Positions 34,965 through 44,550 of a stretch of DNA of 64,000 nt are shown here, one piece after another. Made by a program: the position numbers and the translations under genes. The DNA comes from Legionella nautarum. GTDB taxonomy: Bacteria; Pseudomonadota; Gammaproteobacteria; Legionellales; Legionellaceae. The notes under the pieces are model-generated. The model was given only the letters and a program-made list of their open reading frames with translations. It was not told where the DNA came from and made no database searches. The stretch spans positions 1 through 64,000 of the forward strand of contig NZ_LNYO01000005.1 of the NCBI RefSeq assembly GCF_001467895.1, read 5' to 3'. Positions within the stretch are counted from its first letter, which is position 1, and each line of letters opens with the position of its first letter.

Positions 34965-35825
34965 TCATCCCATAATGGATTGACGCGGTTTAATTAATTC
35001 CTGATAAGTTTCAGGTTCTCTTTGAGCAGCAAATGGGAATAAGCGACCCCATAATGCTCGTTGGCTAAAATCTAGGTCAGTCACTAAGACAGCAGGTTCA
35101 TGGCGTGGCGCTTGGACTAAAATTTCACCAAAAGGATTGGAAATAAAACTACTTCCGTAGAATTCAAGGCCATTTTCACAACCAATGCGATTGACGGCAA
35201 CCATGAAGGTATTTGCCATAATTCCCTGGGCAACCATCACTTTTTGCCACATAGGTTGACTATCAAATCCGGGTGCAGTCGGTTCTGCGCCAATGGCGGT
35301 AGGATAAACGATAATTTCAGTATCTTTTAAACCATAAATTCGTGATAACTCAGGAAACCATTGATCATAGCAAGTGGGCATAGCAAAGCGATGACCAGCT
35401 AAATTATGAACAGGATAATTAGAATCCCCTGGTTTAAAATAGTAGTCTTCATGATATTTCTCGCCGCTCGGAATATGTTGTTTGCGAGTAACGGCAACTA
35501 ATTGACCTGTCTCATCAAAGGCAACAGCCGTGTTATAGCCTGCATTTTCAAACAGAGAGGCAGTGATAACCACCTTAGCTGATTGGGCGATTGCTGAAAC
35601 AAAACGCGCGGTCGGCCCGGTGGCTAGATCTTCTTTATAAGGAGTAGGGTCTACATCGGAGCGTGTGCAGAAATAAGGCGAGAGAGTCAGTTCTTGTAAA
35701 CAAACAATTTGAGCGCCTTGTTTAGCTGCGGTAAAAATCCCCGAAGCTAGACGATCTTGGTGTGTTTGAGGATTTTCACTCCATTTTTCTTGGACTAAAC
35801 CTATTCTTAATACGTTCTTTTTCAT
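34965..35825 (-). CDS. aguB: N-carbamoylputrescine amidohydrolase
   Basis: Nitrilase-superfamily enzyme that hydrolyses N-carbamoylputrescine to putrescine, CO2 and ammonia. The catalytic triad is visible: Glu45 in VCLQELTLSPYF, Lys115 in TRKQHIP and Cys152 in PTCYDQWFPE. The C-terminal FDFSQRALWGRLFPF-like region (DLDFSQRALWGRLFPFAAQR) is typical of plant and bacterial AguB. It has 286 residues. First gene of the operon; its promoter should lie within 35826-36084, where I see no clear consensus. Confidence 0.94.
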   Translation of the reverse strand: MKKNVLRIGLVQEKWSENPQTHQDRLASGIFTAAKQGAQIVCLQELTLSPYFCTRSDVDPTPYKEDLATGPTARFVSAIAQSAKVVITASLFENAGYNTAVAFDETGQLVAVTRKQHIPSGEKYHEDYYFKPGDSNYPVHNLAGHRFAMPTCYDQWFPELSRIYGLKDTEIIVYPTAIGAEPTAPGFDSQPMWQKVMVAQGIMANTFMVAVNRIGCENGLEFYGSSFISNPFGEILVQAPRHEPAVLVTDLDFSQRALWGRLFPFAAQREPETYQELIKPRQSIMG

Positions 35826-36084
35826 CTATCGTCTCAGTTAATTAATAATCATTCTTAAACCAGGGAAAAAACATTGGCGCTCATAGCGGAGGAGGCTTAG
35901 AGTTTTTCTAGATTGAAGGAAAGTGAATTATACCCCGAAAATCTTAGGTGTTACGTCCGACTGGCGCTAAATTTGGTAAAATAGTCTATATGAAAGGCAG
36001 TTGCAATAGAAATTTTGATTCAAATTGAGGGTGTTTCGTATTGGATTGTTGGGCTAGGGCCGATGGTCGTACTCAAACAATTAA

Positions 36085-36221
36085 CCGCTCGGGCTGAATC
36101 CTTCGAGAGCCTCAGGACAGGCCTTCGAGACGCACGCGATGCGTGCTCCTCAGGCTGAACGGGATAAAATGAATACAAATTCATAGGATACTTATTTCGT
36201 GGCTACCTCAGAACCTAAACG
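36085..36221 (+). mobile_element. MITE-like element, shortened copy C
   Basis: Starts CCGCTCGGGCTGA and ends ACCTCAGAACCTAAACG, with CTTCGAGAGCCTCAGGACAGGC, GCGTGCTCCTCAGGCTGAAC, GGATAAAATGAATACAAATTC and TTTCGTGG between. It matches the right-hand part of copy A (26105-26385) in order and orientation but lacks the left-hand 140 bases or so, an internal deletion. The rest of the 35826-36248 gap shows no gene. Confidence 0.7.
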
Positions 36222-36248
36222 TAGCATGGGTCAAGGCCTGGACTTTGC

Positions 36249-37154
36249 TTAACCCTGATTAGCCAACAACGCATTAGCCACCTTCGATTGATTCTTTTTC
36301 CCCAGGGCTTTACAAATCATATCGCCAGCAGCAACAACCTTGAAAATATCCACGCCAGTTTCTATTCCCAAACCATGCATCAGATAGAGAACATCCTCTG
36401 TAGCCACATTACCCGTTGCCCCTCGGGCATAGGGACAACCACCAAGTCCTGCAACTGAGCTATCAAAACGGCTGATACCGCATTCTAAGGAAGTAAAAAT
36501 ATTAGCTATTGCTTGTCCATAGGTATCATGAAAATGCATCCCTAATTGGGAAACTGGTAGGAGTTCTGAAATTTCGTCAATGACCGCTTTAGTTTGTTTA
36601 GGCGTACCTACACCGATAGTATCACCCAGACAGATTTCATCCACCTTAAATGTGAGCAATTGACGAGCGACGGAGGCCACTTGTTGGGGGGTAATTTTTC
36701 CTTCATAAGGACAGCCAAGTGCACAGGAAATATAGGCCCTGATTTTTATTTTATGGGTGTTAGCTAAGGAAAATACAGGCTCAAAACGGGCGATGCTTTC
36801 AGCAATTGAACAATTGATATTGCGCTGATTAAAGGTTTCGCTCGCTGCAGTAAATACCGCAATTTCTTTTACGCCTACCTCTAAGGCTTTTAGCATACCG
36901 CGTTCGTTAGGGACTAAGGCCGAGTAATGAATAGAGGCGAGTTTATTGATTGTGGTAAATACTGCTTCATTATCGGCGAGTTGAGGAATTGCTTTTGCGG
37001 AAACAAAGCTCGTGACTTCGATGTTCCCTAAGCCACTCTCATTCAGCAAATTGATTAACTCCACTTTAGTCTCGGTAGGTACGAAGGATGATTCATTTTG
37101 TAAACCATCGCGTGGGCCCACCTCAACAATTGTGACTTTTTGTGGATAGTTCAT
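36249..37154 (-). CDS. mvaB: Hydroxymethylglutaryl-CoA lyase
   Basis: Cleaves 3-hydroxy-3-methylglutaryl-CoA to acetyl-CoA and acetoacetate, the last step of leucine degradation. A TIM-barrel of 301 residues with VEVGPRDGLQNE (catalytic Arg and metal Asp), SCALGCPYEGKITP, LGDTIGVGTP, MHFHDTYGQA (metal His pair) and the catalytic Cys loop GLGGCPYARGATGNVATED. It is last in the cluster, 19 bases after the carboxylase alpha gene. The Asp/His metal ligands and loop Cys are all present, so it should be active. Confidence 0.95.
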   Translation of the reverse strand: MNYPQKVTIVEVGPRDGLQNESSFVPTETKVELINLLNESGLGNIEVTSFVSAKAIPQLADNEAVFTTINKLASIHYSALVPNERGMLKALEVGVKEIAVFTAASETFNQRNINCSIAESIARFEPVFSLANTHKIKIRAYISCALGCPYEGKITPQQVASVARQLLTFKVDEICLGDTIGVGTPKQTKAVIDEISELLPVSQLGMHFHDTYGQAIANIFTSLECGISRFDSSVAGLGGCPYARGATGNVATEDVLYLMHGLGIETGVDIFKVVAAGDMICKALGKKNQSKVANALLANQG

Positions 37155-37173
37155 GGTTATCCCTAAACCGAAT

Positions 37174-39129
37174 TTAATCTTTTAAGGCCAATAGTTCAGC
37201 CCCTTCATTCACTTGTGAGCCTACTTCATAATAGAGCTCAGCAAGTACACCATCTCTGGGAGCGTGAATAGTATGCTCCATTTTCATTGCTTCCAAAACA
37301 ATTAAACTTTCACCTTCTTTGACGTTGTCTCCTTTATTTTTCAAAATGGCAACTACTGTAGCTGGCATGGGGGCGGTAAGCTGTCCTTTTTTGGCGCTGC
37401 CTTGCGCACCAAAATTTTGCCAATTGAAACGTTCAATGAGAAAGGGGCCTTGTTCTGTATATAAACAAAGACTCTGCGGTTGATCAACAAACAAAACCTG
37501 ATGTGTTTGTTGACCGTCGTTTAAATAGAGGTGCTCGCCATCAATTCGGGCGGTTAAAGAAAATTCTTCTTCATTTTTTTGTAATTTGAAACTATTTAAA
37601 TCAATGGGTGTAATTTTTAGATTTAGCTCTTGTTCCTCAAGCAAATAACGCCAATACCAATGACTTGATAAATGCATTTGCCAAGCAAAACTTTGTTGCA
37701 AAAGAGGATCAGAAAGATTTTGGGTGAGGGCAAGATAATCATAGCTTGCTGCCATTAAAAGCGCTAAATTTTCATCAGGCTTGGGAAACTGAATCGTTTC
37801 TTGGCTTAAGAAATCAGTACTTAACTCAGCCTTGCTAAAACGTGGATGCTCACAAATAGCGAGTAAGAAAGGAATATTGCTTTTTACGCCGCCGATCGCA
37901 AAATGCTTTAATGCTTGCTTTAACCGTTGCAAGGCTTGCTCACGTGTTTCACCCCAGGCGATTAACTTGGCAATCATGGGATCGTAAAATTTAGAAATAT
38001 TGGACTGAGTAGAGATGCCGCTATCAATGCGAATTCCAGCGCCTGCAGGTTCTTTCAAGAAATTAATTTTACCAATTGAAGGAATAAACCCTTGATTGGG
38101 ATCTTCGGCATAAATACGGCATTCAATGGCATGGCCATGGGCAAGAATATTAGTTTGGGCTACTGGAATGGGCTCGTTCGCTGCTATTTTTAATTGCCAG
38201 GCCACTAAATCAAAGCCAGTTATCATTTCGGTTACCGGATGTTCAACTTGTAGGCGTGTGTTCATTTCCATGAAATAAAAATGCTCATTAGCATCCACCA
38301 AAAACTCGACGGTACCTGCACCGCGGTAATCAATTGAACGCGCTACTTCGCAAGCTGCTTCAGCCAATTTTTGGCGCAGGGCTTCTGATAAATTAGGCGC
38401 TGGTGCTTCTTCAATAATTTTTTGATGACGTCTTTGAATTGAACAATCACGCTCAAAAATATGAACGATTTGCCCGTGATTATCGGCCATGATTTGTACT
38501 TCAACATGGCGAGGGTCGGTGATTAATTTTTCGATGAGCATGGTGTCATCGGCAAAACTGGCCATGGATTCTCGTCTAGCACTGGCTAAGGCCTGAGAAA
38601 ACTCTGCTTCATCATAGACCGCACGCATCCCTTTTCCACCACCGCCGCAGGCCGCTTTTAACAATACGGGAAAGCCAATCTGACGTGCTTCTTTTAGCAA
38701 ACGCTCATCTGATTGTTCTATGCCATGGTATCCGGGGGTGAGGGGCACGTTGGTTTTTTCAAGCATTTGCTTGGCTAATTGTTTGGAACCCATCGCTTCC
38801 ATTGTCGCGGCTGAAGGGCCAATGAAAACGATGCCTGCTTCAGCACAGGCTTTGGCAAAAAGCGGGTTTTCGGATAAAAAACCATAACCCGGGTGTATCG
38901 CTTCTGCACCACTGGATTTTGCTGCAGCAATAATCGCCTCAATGTTCAAATAACTTGATTTTGCAGGCGCATCACCCACCCAATAGGCGCTTTCGGCTTG
39001 CTTTACATGTTGGCTATTTTTATCCGCACTTGAATAAATGGCTACACTGTGAATCCCCAGTTGCTTTGCAGTTCTGATAATGCGGCAAGCAATTTCACCG
39101 CGGTTGGCGATAAGAATTTTATTAAACAT
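37174..39129 (-). CDS. liuD: 3-methylcrotonyl-CoA carboxylase, biotin-containing alpha subunit
   Basis: Biotin carboxylase plus biotin carrier of methylcrotonyl-CoA carboxylase, 651 residues. The N-terminal biotin-carboxylase domain shows [18 protein letters not shown], the ATP-grasp loop [12 protein letters not shown] and the [16 protein letters not shown] signature. The C-terminal biotinyl domain has EAMKM with Lys616 as the biotinylation site. The domain layout also fits acetyl-, propionyl- and geranyl-CoA carboxylases, but the surrounding isovaleryl-CoA dehydrogenase, beta subunit, hydratase and HMG-CoA lyase genes point to leucine catabolism. AAGGAT precedes the ATG. Confidence 0.93.
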   Translation of the reverse strand: MFNKILIANRGEIACRIIRTAKQLGIHSVAIYSSADKNSQHVKQAESAYWVGDAPAKSSYLNIEAIIAAAKSSGAEAIHPGYGFLSENPLFAKACAEAGIVFIGPSAATMEAMGSKQLAKQMLEKTNVPLTPGYHGIEQSDERLLKEARQIGFPVLLKAACGGGGKGMRAVYDEAEFSQALASARRESMASFADDTMLIEKLITDPRHVEVQIMADNHGQIVHIFERDCSIQRRHQKIIEEAPAPNLSEALRQKLAEAACEVARSIDYRGAGTVEFLVDANEHFYFMEMNTRLQVEHPVTEMITGFDLVAWQLKIAANEPIPVAQTNILAHGHAIECRIYAEDPNQGFIPSIGKINFLKEPAGAGIRIDSGISTQSNISKFYDPMIAKLIAWGETREQALQRLKQALKHFAIGGVKSNIPFLLAICEHPRFSKAELSTDFLSQETIQFPKPDENLALLMAASYDYLALTQNLSDPLLQQSFAWQMHLSSHWYWRYLLEEQELNLKITPIDLNSFKLQKNEEEFSLTARIDGEHLYLNDGQQTHQVLFVDQPQSLCLYTEQGPFLIERFNWQNFGAQGSAKKGQLTAPMPATVVAILKNKGDNVKEGESLIVLEAMKMEHTIHAPRDGVLAELYYEVGSQVNEGAELLALKD

Positions 39130-39137
39130 GGAAATCC

Positions 39138-39914
39138 TTAGTTCCAGTTAGGTGTTTCTTTATTAAGAAAGGCATGTAATCCTTGCTGACCTTCGGCAGA
39201 GACGCGTTTTTTTGCAATCAGCGCAGCAGTGCGCAGCATGATTACTTCATCGATGGCTTTACCGGACACTTCATCAACCAAGGTTTTACACGCACTAACC
39301 GCTTGCGGAGCAAGTTTAGCGATTTGTTTGGCATAATTGAAGGTGAAAGGCCAAAGTTCTTCTTCGGGTACACAATGTTGCACGAGTTGTAAGCGTTTAG
39401 CTTCTTCGCCATCAAAGGTTTCTGCCGTCATAAATAAATGTTTCGTGGCGCGCTCACCGATTGCTTTGACAACATAGGGACTGATGACTGCTGGAATTAA
39501 TCCGAGTTTCACTTCAGAAAAACAAAAGCGGGCTGTCGTTGAGGCAATCGCAAGATCACAGGCGGCAGCAAGACCAGCGCCGCCGCCAAAGGCAGCGCCT
39601 TGCACCATCGCAATGGTTGGCTTAGGACTTTGATTGAGCGTGTACATCACGCGGGCCAGCACCAGGGCATCATTGATATTTTCTTCTTCACTAAATTCTG
39701 CCATGCGCTGCATCCAGCCGAGATCAGCGCCGGCGGAAAAATGTCTGCCGTTTGATTTGAGTATAATCACGCGCACTTCTGTGTTCGCGATGGCTTCATC
39801 AAGCGTTTGTTGCAGAGCAGCCAATAAATGGTCATCAAAGGCATTATGTTTATTCACACGATTTAAAGTGATAATAAAAATACGGTCCTGTAATTCGCTT
39901 AATAAATCACTCAT
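39138..39914 (-). CDS. liuC: 3-methylglutaconyl-CoA hydratase (crotonase family)
   Basis: Enoyl-CoA-hydratase-fold enzyme, 258 residues, that hydrates methylglutaconyl-CoA to HMG-CoA. It has the first oxyanion-hole segment [12 protein letters not shown], the second in [17 protein letters not shown], and the catalytic region [16 protein letters not shown], whose LIPA-IS pattern is typical of LiuC. It sits between the two carboxylase subunit genes (12 bases after liuB, 8 bases before liuD), as in other liu clusters. A ribosome site, AAGGGG, lies just before the ATG. Sequence alone would give only enoyl-CoA hydratase; context gives the specificity. Confidence 0.9.
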   Translation of the reverse strand: MSDLLSELQDRIFIITLNRVNKHNAFDDHLLAALQQTLDEAIANTEVRVIILKSNGRHFSAGADLGWMQRMAEFSEEENINDALVLARVMYTLNQSPKPTIAMVQGAAFGGGAGLAAACDLAIASTTARFCFSEVKLGLIPAVISPYVVKAIGERATKHLFMTAETFDGEEAKRLQLVQHCVPEEELWPFTFNYAKQIAKLAPQAVSACKTLVDEVSGKAIDEVIMLRTAALIAKKRVSAEGQQGLHAFLNKETPNWN

Positions 39915-39926
39915 TGTTTCCCCTTA

Positions 39927-41534
39927 TTACATGCGAAAGACACCAAAATGAGTTGCTTCGATTGGTGCGTTTAAGGCGGCTGATAAGCTTAATCCCAAGA
40001 TCTTACGCGTATCTTCAGGCGCGATAACCCCATCATCCCATAATCTGGCGCTGGCATAATAGGGGTTGCCTTGCCTTTCGTATTGCGCACGTAATTCGGC
40101 TTTAAATGTTTCTTCTTCTTCCGCTGGCCAGATTTTATCGTGTTTACTGTATTTATCACGATTCACTTGGGCGAGCACATTGGCGGCTTGTTCACCCCCC
40201 ATCACTGAAATACGTGCGTTTGGCCATGACCATAAAAACCGTGGATCGTAAGCGCGTCCGCACATGGCATAATTACCCGCACCAAAACTACCCCCAACAA
40301 TCACGGTAAATTTAGGAACTTGCGCATTCGCCACAGCGGTTACCATTTTCGCACCGTGTTTAGCGATACCAGCTGTTTCGTATTTACTACCCACCATAAA
40401 CCCAGTGATGTTTTGTAAAAAAATAAGCGGGATTTTACGTTGGCAGCATAGTTCAATAAAGTGAGTACCTTTTAGTGCGCTTTCACCAAATAAGATGCCA
40501 TTGTTGGCAATAATTCCTACAGGATAACCAAAAAGGTGAGCGAAGCCGCAAACGAGCGTCGTGCCATAAAGTGCTTTGAACTCATCAAATTCTGAGGCAT
40601 CGACGATGCGTGCAATCACTTCGCGAATATCAAAGGGTTTACGGGGATCGGTAGGGATTATGCCATTGAGTTCTTTGACCTCATAAGTCGGTTCGCGGCT
40701 TGGGATACGTGTCAATGTTTGAGGCTTTTGGCGATTTAAATGGCTGACAGCAATTCGCGCTAAATGCAGCGCATGGGTATCATTTTCAGCATAATGATCC
40801 GCGACGCCAGATTGTCGACAATGCACCTCGGCTCCGCCTAAATCCTCCGCGCTAATCACCTCACCGGTCGCTGCTTTCACTAACGGTGGGCCGCCTAAGA
40901 AAATGGTTGCTTGGTTTTTCACCATGATCGATTCATCAGCCATCGCAGGCACGTAAGCACCGCCAGCAGTACATGAACCCATAACCACAGCAATTTGCGG
41001 TATATTTTCCGCGGAAAGAGTGGCTTGATTATAAAAAATTCGGCCGAAATGATCGCGATCGGGAAAAACTTCGTCCTGTCTTGGAAGAAAAGCACCGCCG
41101 GAATCAACGAGATAGATGCAAGGTAAATAATTCGCTTTGGCTATTTCTTGGGCGCGCAAATGTTTTTTAACCGTAAGTGGGTAATAGGTTCCGCCTTTTA
41201 CCGTCGCATCGTTAACGACAATCATGCACTCTCTGCCAGAAACTTGGCCAATCCCAGTAATAATTCCTGCGGCTGGGACGGGATCTTCATAAACTTGATA
41301 AGCTGCAAGTTGCGAGAGTTCGAGAAAAGGACTGCCAGAATCGAGTAATTGCTGTAATCGTTCGCGGGGGAGTAATTTCCCATGCTTTAAATGTCTCTGA
41401 CGTGCTTTTTCATCGCCGCCTTCAGCGATTTTTCTAATGATAGCTTGTAAGCCTTCAAGCAAATCTTGCATATGAGCTTGATTTTCTTTGAATTCATTAC
41501 TAGCGGGATTTAACTGACTGATGAGTTTAGCCAT
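39927..41534 (-). CDS. liuB: 3-methylcrotonyl-CoA carboxylase beta subunit (carboxyltransferase)
   Basis: Carboxyltransferase subunit, 535 residues, that moves the carboxyl group from biotin to methylcrotonyl-CoA. Key family segments are [87 protein letters not shown] and [20 protein letters not shown], all closely like MCCase beta of bacteria and mitochondria. It lies upstream of liuC. Among carboxyltransferases, propionyl-CoA carboxylase is the next best possibility, but the FMVG-KYE segment and the neighbours argue against it. Confidence 0.94.
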   Translation of the reverse strand: MAKLISQLNPASNEFKENQAHMQDLLEGLQAIIRKIAEGGDEKARQRHLKHGKLLPRERLQQLLDSGSPFLELSQLAAYQVYEDPVPAAGIITGIGQVSGRECMIVVNDATVKGGTYYPLTVKKHLRAQEIAKANYLPCIYLVDSGGAFLPRQDEVFPDRDHFGRIFYNQATLSAENIPQIAVVMGSCTAGGAYVPAMADESIMVKNQATIFLGGPPLVKAATGEVISAEDLGGAEVHCRQSGVADHYAENDTHALHLARIAVSHLNRQKPQTLTRIPSREPTYEVKELNGIIPTDPRKPFDIREVIARIVDASEFDEFKALYGTTLVCGFAHLFGYPVGIIANNGILFGESALKGTHFIELCCQRKIPLIFLQNITGFMVGSKYETAGIAKHGAKMVTAVANAQVPKFTVIVGGSFGAGNYAMCGRAYDPRFLWSWPNARISVMGGEQAANVLAQVNRDKYSKHDKIWPAEEEETFKAELRAQYERQGNPYYASARLWDDGVIAPEDTRKILGLSLSAALNAPIEATHFGVFRM

Positions 41535-41543
41535 GGATAACCC

Positions 41544-41861
41544 TTAAAAACGTATCAATACATTACTTAATACAATGACAAGCCACAAACACCAAGTTAA
41601 TTCAATAAAATAAGGCATTTCCTTTCCCTTGACTAGGCGATAACTAAGGGCAGGGATGGCCGCGATAATTAGCGGTATAGCGACTAGAAGAATCACTTTT
41701 CGGAACACTAAACCTAAACCACTTTGGCTAAAAATGGGCGTTAATTTGATATTAATGAAGGCGTAGAGCATATCGATATAGACGATGAGCATGTGAGCAA
41801 ATCGAGCAAAAACGACAACCACAATACTGAGTAATAAGTAGATAAGACTTTGTCTAAGCAT
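41544..41861 (-). CDS. Small membrane protein within the leucine cluster
   Basis: Unknown protein of about 105 residues with three predicted membrane helices (SLIYLLLSIVVVVFARFAHML; VILLVAIPLIIAAIPALSYRL; FIELTWCLWLVIVLSNVLI). I start at ATG 41861 because AAGGG lies 6 bases upstream; the ATG at 41867 is directly next to it. It is 9 bases upstream of liuB on the same strand and so likely co-transcribed, but nothing in the sequence suggests a direct role in leucine catabolism. No family recognised. Confidence 0.65.
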   Translation of the reverse strand: MLRQSLIYLLLSIVVVVFARFAHMLIVYIDMLYAFINIKLTPIFSQSGLGLVFRKVILLVAIPLIIAAIPALSYRLVKGKEMPYFIELTWCLWLVIVLSNVLIRF

Positions 41862-41976
41862 GTACATCCCTTAGTTGTTGAAATTTAAATTAGTTTATAT
41901 GGTCAATTGCGGTTTTTTGCCATTTTAATTTATCTAGATAGGTAGGTTGGGCCAAGAGGGCCGTAGTCGTTAGACT

Positions 41977-42073
41977 CCGTTCGGGCTGAGGAGGCCGGTA
42001 AGCCGTCTCGAAGCCTCGCTGGTTCTGATGTGAGACTTCAAGACGGCGGCAAGTGCCTCCTCAGTCCGAACGG
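41977..42073. repeat. Palindromic REP-like element, imperfect copy
   Basis: Left arm CCGTTCGGGCTGAGGAGG (41977 onward, through CGTCTCGAAGCC) and a diverged right arm ending CTCCTCAGTCCGAACGG at 42073. It lies 10 bases beyond the thiolase stop codon, so in the minus-strand transcript it may act as a 3' hairpin between the thiolase gene and the next genes. It is preceded by GGTTGGGCCAAGAGGGCCGT, a motif also seen before the element at 36085. Confidence 0.8.
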
Positions 42074-42082
42074 GTTATTTAC

Positions 42083-43267
42083 CTACACCATTTCAATCGC
42101 AATGGCAGTGGCTTCGCCTCCACCAATACACAAAGAAGCAACACCGCGTGATTTTTGTTTTTGCTTCAATGCATGCATTAATGTAACAATAATTCGCGCA
42201 CCCGAAGCACCAATTGGGTGACCTAAAGCACAGGCGCCGCCGTGAATATTTACTTTGTCCTGATCAAGTTCAAGCTGAGTAATGGCAGCCATTGCAACTA
42301 CAGCAAAGGCTTCATTAATTTCATACAAATCCACTTCAGAGGGATGCCAACCTGCTTTATCGAGTACTTTTCGCATTGCATCCACTGGGGCAGTAGTAAA
42401 CCATTGCGGGGCTTGAGCATGGCTTGCGTGAGCGATGATGCGGGCCAAAGGTAATAATCCTCTCTTTTTCGCATTAGCGGCTGTCATAAGAATTAGACTC
42501 GCTGCACCATCAGAAATGGAACTTGAATTGGCGGCAGTCACTGTACCATCTGCTTTAAAAGCAGGACGCAATTGGCTGATTTTAGCGAGCTTATTGGCGT
42601 CAGGACTTTCGTCTTGTTTGACGATGATCTCGCCTTTACGATCAGCGATAACTACCGGAGCAATTTCATCAGCAAAGGCATTATCTTGCTGTGCTTGTAG
42701 CGCACGAGTTAAGGAGCGTGTTGCATACTCATCTTGTTGCTGACGAGAAAATTGGAAGTGGCTAGCCGTTGCTTCTGCAAAACAACCCATTAATTGGCCA
42801 CGCTCGTAAGCATCTTCTAAACCATCTAAAAACATATGATCTTTAAGCTCGCCATGTCCTAAACGATAACCAGCACGTGCCTTGGCTAATAAATAAGGCG
42901 CATTACTCATGCTTTCCATGCCACTGGCAAGAATCACATTAGCAGAGCCTACTTTGAGTAGGTCATGGGCTAACATCACCGCTTTCATCCCTGATCCGCA
43001 CATTTTATTAATCGTTGTGGCATTCGCAGAATTGGGGATCCCTGCTTTGATAGCAGCTTGTCTGGCGGGTGCTTGGCCAATACCGGCTTGCAATACGCAG
43101 CCACTGATGACTTCATCAATATCTGCAGGAGAAATTTTTGCTTGGGCAATTGCTGCTTGATGCGCAACAGCACCTAATTCTGGGGCAGATAAAGCAGATA
43201 AAGCACCCATCATGTTTCCCATGGGGGTTCTTTTAGCTGCAACAATTACAATGTCATTCGGTTCCAT
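42083..43267 (-). CDS. Acetyl-CoA C-acetyltransferase (thiolase)
   Basis: Degradative/biosynthetic thiolase of 394 residues, interconverting acetoacetyl-CoA plus CoA and two acetyl-CoA. The nucleophile Cys is in NKMCGSGMKAV, the catalytic His in GGACALGHPIGASGARI, and the C-terminal Cys motif is ASLCIGGGEATAIAIE. The N-terminus reads IVIVAAKRTPMG. I start at ATG 43267 because GGGAG lies 7 bases upstream; ATG 43273 is directly adjacent to that site. In this cluster it would finish leucine breakdown after acetoacetate is activated. It could equally serve polyhydroxybutyrate synthesis, so I give no gene symbol. Confidence 0.9.
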   Translation of the reverse strand: MEPNDIVIVAAKRTPMGNMMGALSALSAPELGAVAHQAAIAQAKISPADIDEVISGCVLQAGIGQAPARQAAIKAGIPNSANATTINKMCGSGMKAVMLAHDLLKVGSANVILASGMESMSNAPYLLAKARAGYRLGHGELKDHMFLDGLEDAYERGQLMGCFAEATASHFQFSRQQQDEYATRSLTRALQAQQDNAFADEIAPVVIADRKGEIIVKQDESPDANKLAKISQLRPAFKADGTVTAANSSSISDGAASLILMTAANAKKRGLLPLARIIAHASHAQAPQWFTTAPVDAMRKVLDKAGWHPSEVDLYEINEAFAVVAMAAITQLELDQDKVNIHGGACALGHPIGASGARIIVTLMHALKQKQKSRGVASLCIGGGEATAIAIEMV

Positions 43268-43279
43268 GTTCATTCTCCC

Positions 43280-44440
43280 TTAAGCAGTTTCTTTAAAAAG
43301 TTCACGTCCAATTAACATTCGTCTAATTTCAGAGGTACCTGCTCCAATTTCATAGAGCTTTGCATCACGTAACAGGCGACCTGTTGGATATTCGTTGATA
43401 TATCCATTGCCGCCTAAAATTTGAATGGCTTGTAGCGCCATTTGTGTTGCTCTTTCGGCAGTATATAAAATTACTCCGGCGGCATCTTTACGACTGACTT
43501 TAGCTTGGTCGCATGCGCGGGCGACTGCGTAGAGATAAGCACGTGAAGCACTTAATTCAGTGTACATATCGGCCAATTTACCCTGGATGAATTGGAATTC
43601 ACCAATGGCTTGATTAAATTGTTTGCGTTCATGGACGTAGGGTAAGACCACATCCATGCAAGCTTGCATAATACCAATAGGTCCTGCGGCAAGTACGGTG
43701 CGTTCGTAATCAAGGCCGCTCATTAGGACCTTGACGCCTTTGTTGATTTCGCCAAGGACATTTTCGGCAGGTACTTCGCAATCTTCAAAGACAAGTTCGC
43801 AAGTATTTGAACCGCGCATACCGAGTTTATCTAGTTTTTGGGCCGTATGGAAACCAGGCAATCCTTTCTCAATGAGAAAAGCAGTAATTCCTTTGCTTTC
43901 AGCTTGCTTGTCTGTTTTGGCATAGACAACGAGCACATCCGCATCGGGACCATTGGTGATCCACATTTTGGTGCCATTGAGTATAAATTTGTTCCCTTTA
44001 GCTTGAGCCTGCAGCTGCATACTGACCACATCAGAACCGGAGTTAGACTCGCTCATTGCTAGCGCGCCGATGTATTCTCCACTAATAAGTTTAGGCAAAT
44101 AACGTTGTTTTTGCTCGGGGCTGCCGTTTAGATAGATTTGATTGACGCAGAGATTGGAATGAGCACCATAGCTTAAGCCCACTGAAGCTGAAGCACGTGA
44201 TATTTCTTCCATTGCCAATACATGGGCGAGATAACCCATATTCGCTCCGCCGTATTCTTCACCCACAGTAATACCTAGCAGTCCCATCTCACCTAATTTT
44301 CGCCATAATTGATTCGGGAAAGCATTGTCAGTATCAATTTGGGCGGCGAGAGGTGCAATTTCTTTTTGGGCAAAATGGTAAACGCTGTCGCGCAACATGT
44401 CATAAGTTTCACCCAAATGCTGTTGTAAACCAGTGTGCAT
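43280..44440 (-). CDS. liuA: Isovaleryl-CoA dehydrogenase
   Basis: FAD-dependent acyl-CoA dehydrogenase, 386 residues, oxidising isovaleryl-CoA to 3-methylcrotonyl-CoA. Acyl-CoA dehydrogenase signatures are [18 protein letters not shown] and [20 protein letters not shown]. The segment [16 protein letters not shown] and the Glu in [13 protein letters not shown] are typical of isovaleryl-CoA dehydrogenases, in which the catalytic base lies in this helix rather than near the C-terminus. AGGAAG precedes the ATG by about 7 bases. First gene of the leucine cluster, with a good promoter just upstream. Electrons pass to ETF, not encoded here. Confidence 0.94.
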   Translation of the reverse strand: MHTGLQQHLGETYDMLRDSVYHFAQKEIAPLAAQIDTDNAFPNQLWRKLGEMGLLGITVGEEYGGANMGYLAHVLAMEEISRASASVGLSYGAHSNLCVNQIYLNGSPEQKQRYLPKLISGEYIGALAMSESNSGSDVVSMQLQAQAKGNKFILNGTKMWITNGPDADVLVVYAKTDKQAESKGITAFLIEKGLPGFHTAQKLDKLGMRGSNTCELVFEDCEVPAENVLGEINKGVKVLMSGLDYERTVLAAGPIGIMQACMDVVLPYVHERKQFNQAIGEFQFIQGKLADMYTELSASRAYLYAVARACDQAKVSRKDAAGVILYTAERATQMALQAIQILGGNGYINEYPTGRLLRDAKLYEIGAGTSEIRRMLIGRELFKETA

Positions 44441-44474
44441 AGATGACTTCCTGTTACTAAAGCAAATAGGCTAG

Positions 44475-44502
44475 ACTATACCCAATCGAATTGAACTTGC
44501 AA
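44475..44502 (-). promoter_or_regulatory. Candidate sigma-70 promoter of the leucine cluster
   Basis: On the minus strand TTGCAA (44497-44502) and TATAGT (44475-44480) are 16 bases apart; transcription would start near 44468, leaving a short leader of about 28 bases before the liuA ATG. Found by consensus only. I saw no clear binding site for a LiuR-type regulator. Confidence 0.5.
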
Positions 44503-44550
44503 CAGTAATTTCTTTGCTTGGCTAATAATTGAAGTTGAAAGGAGTAAAAC

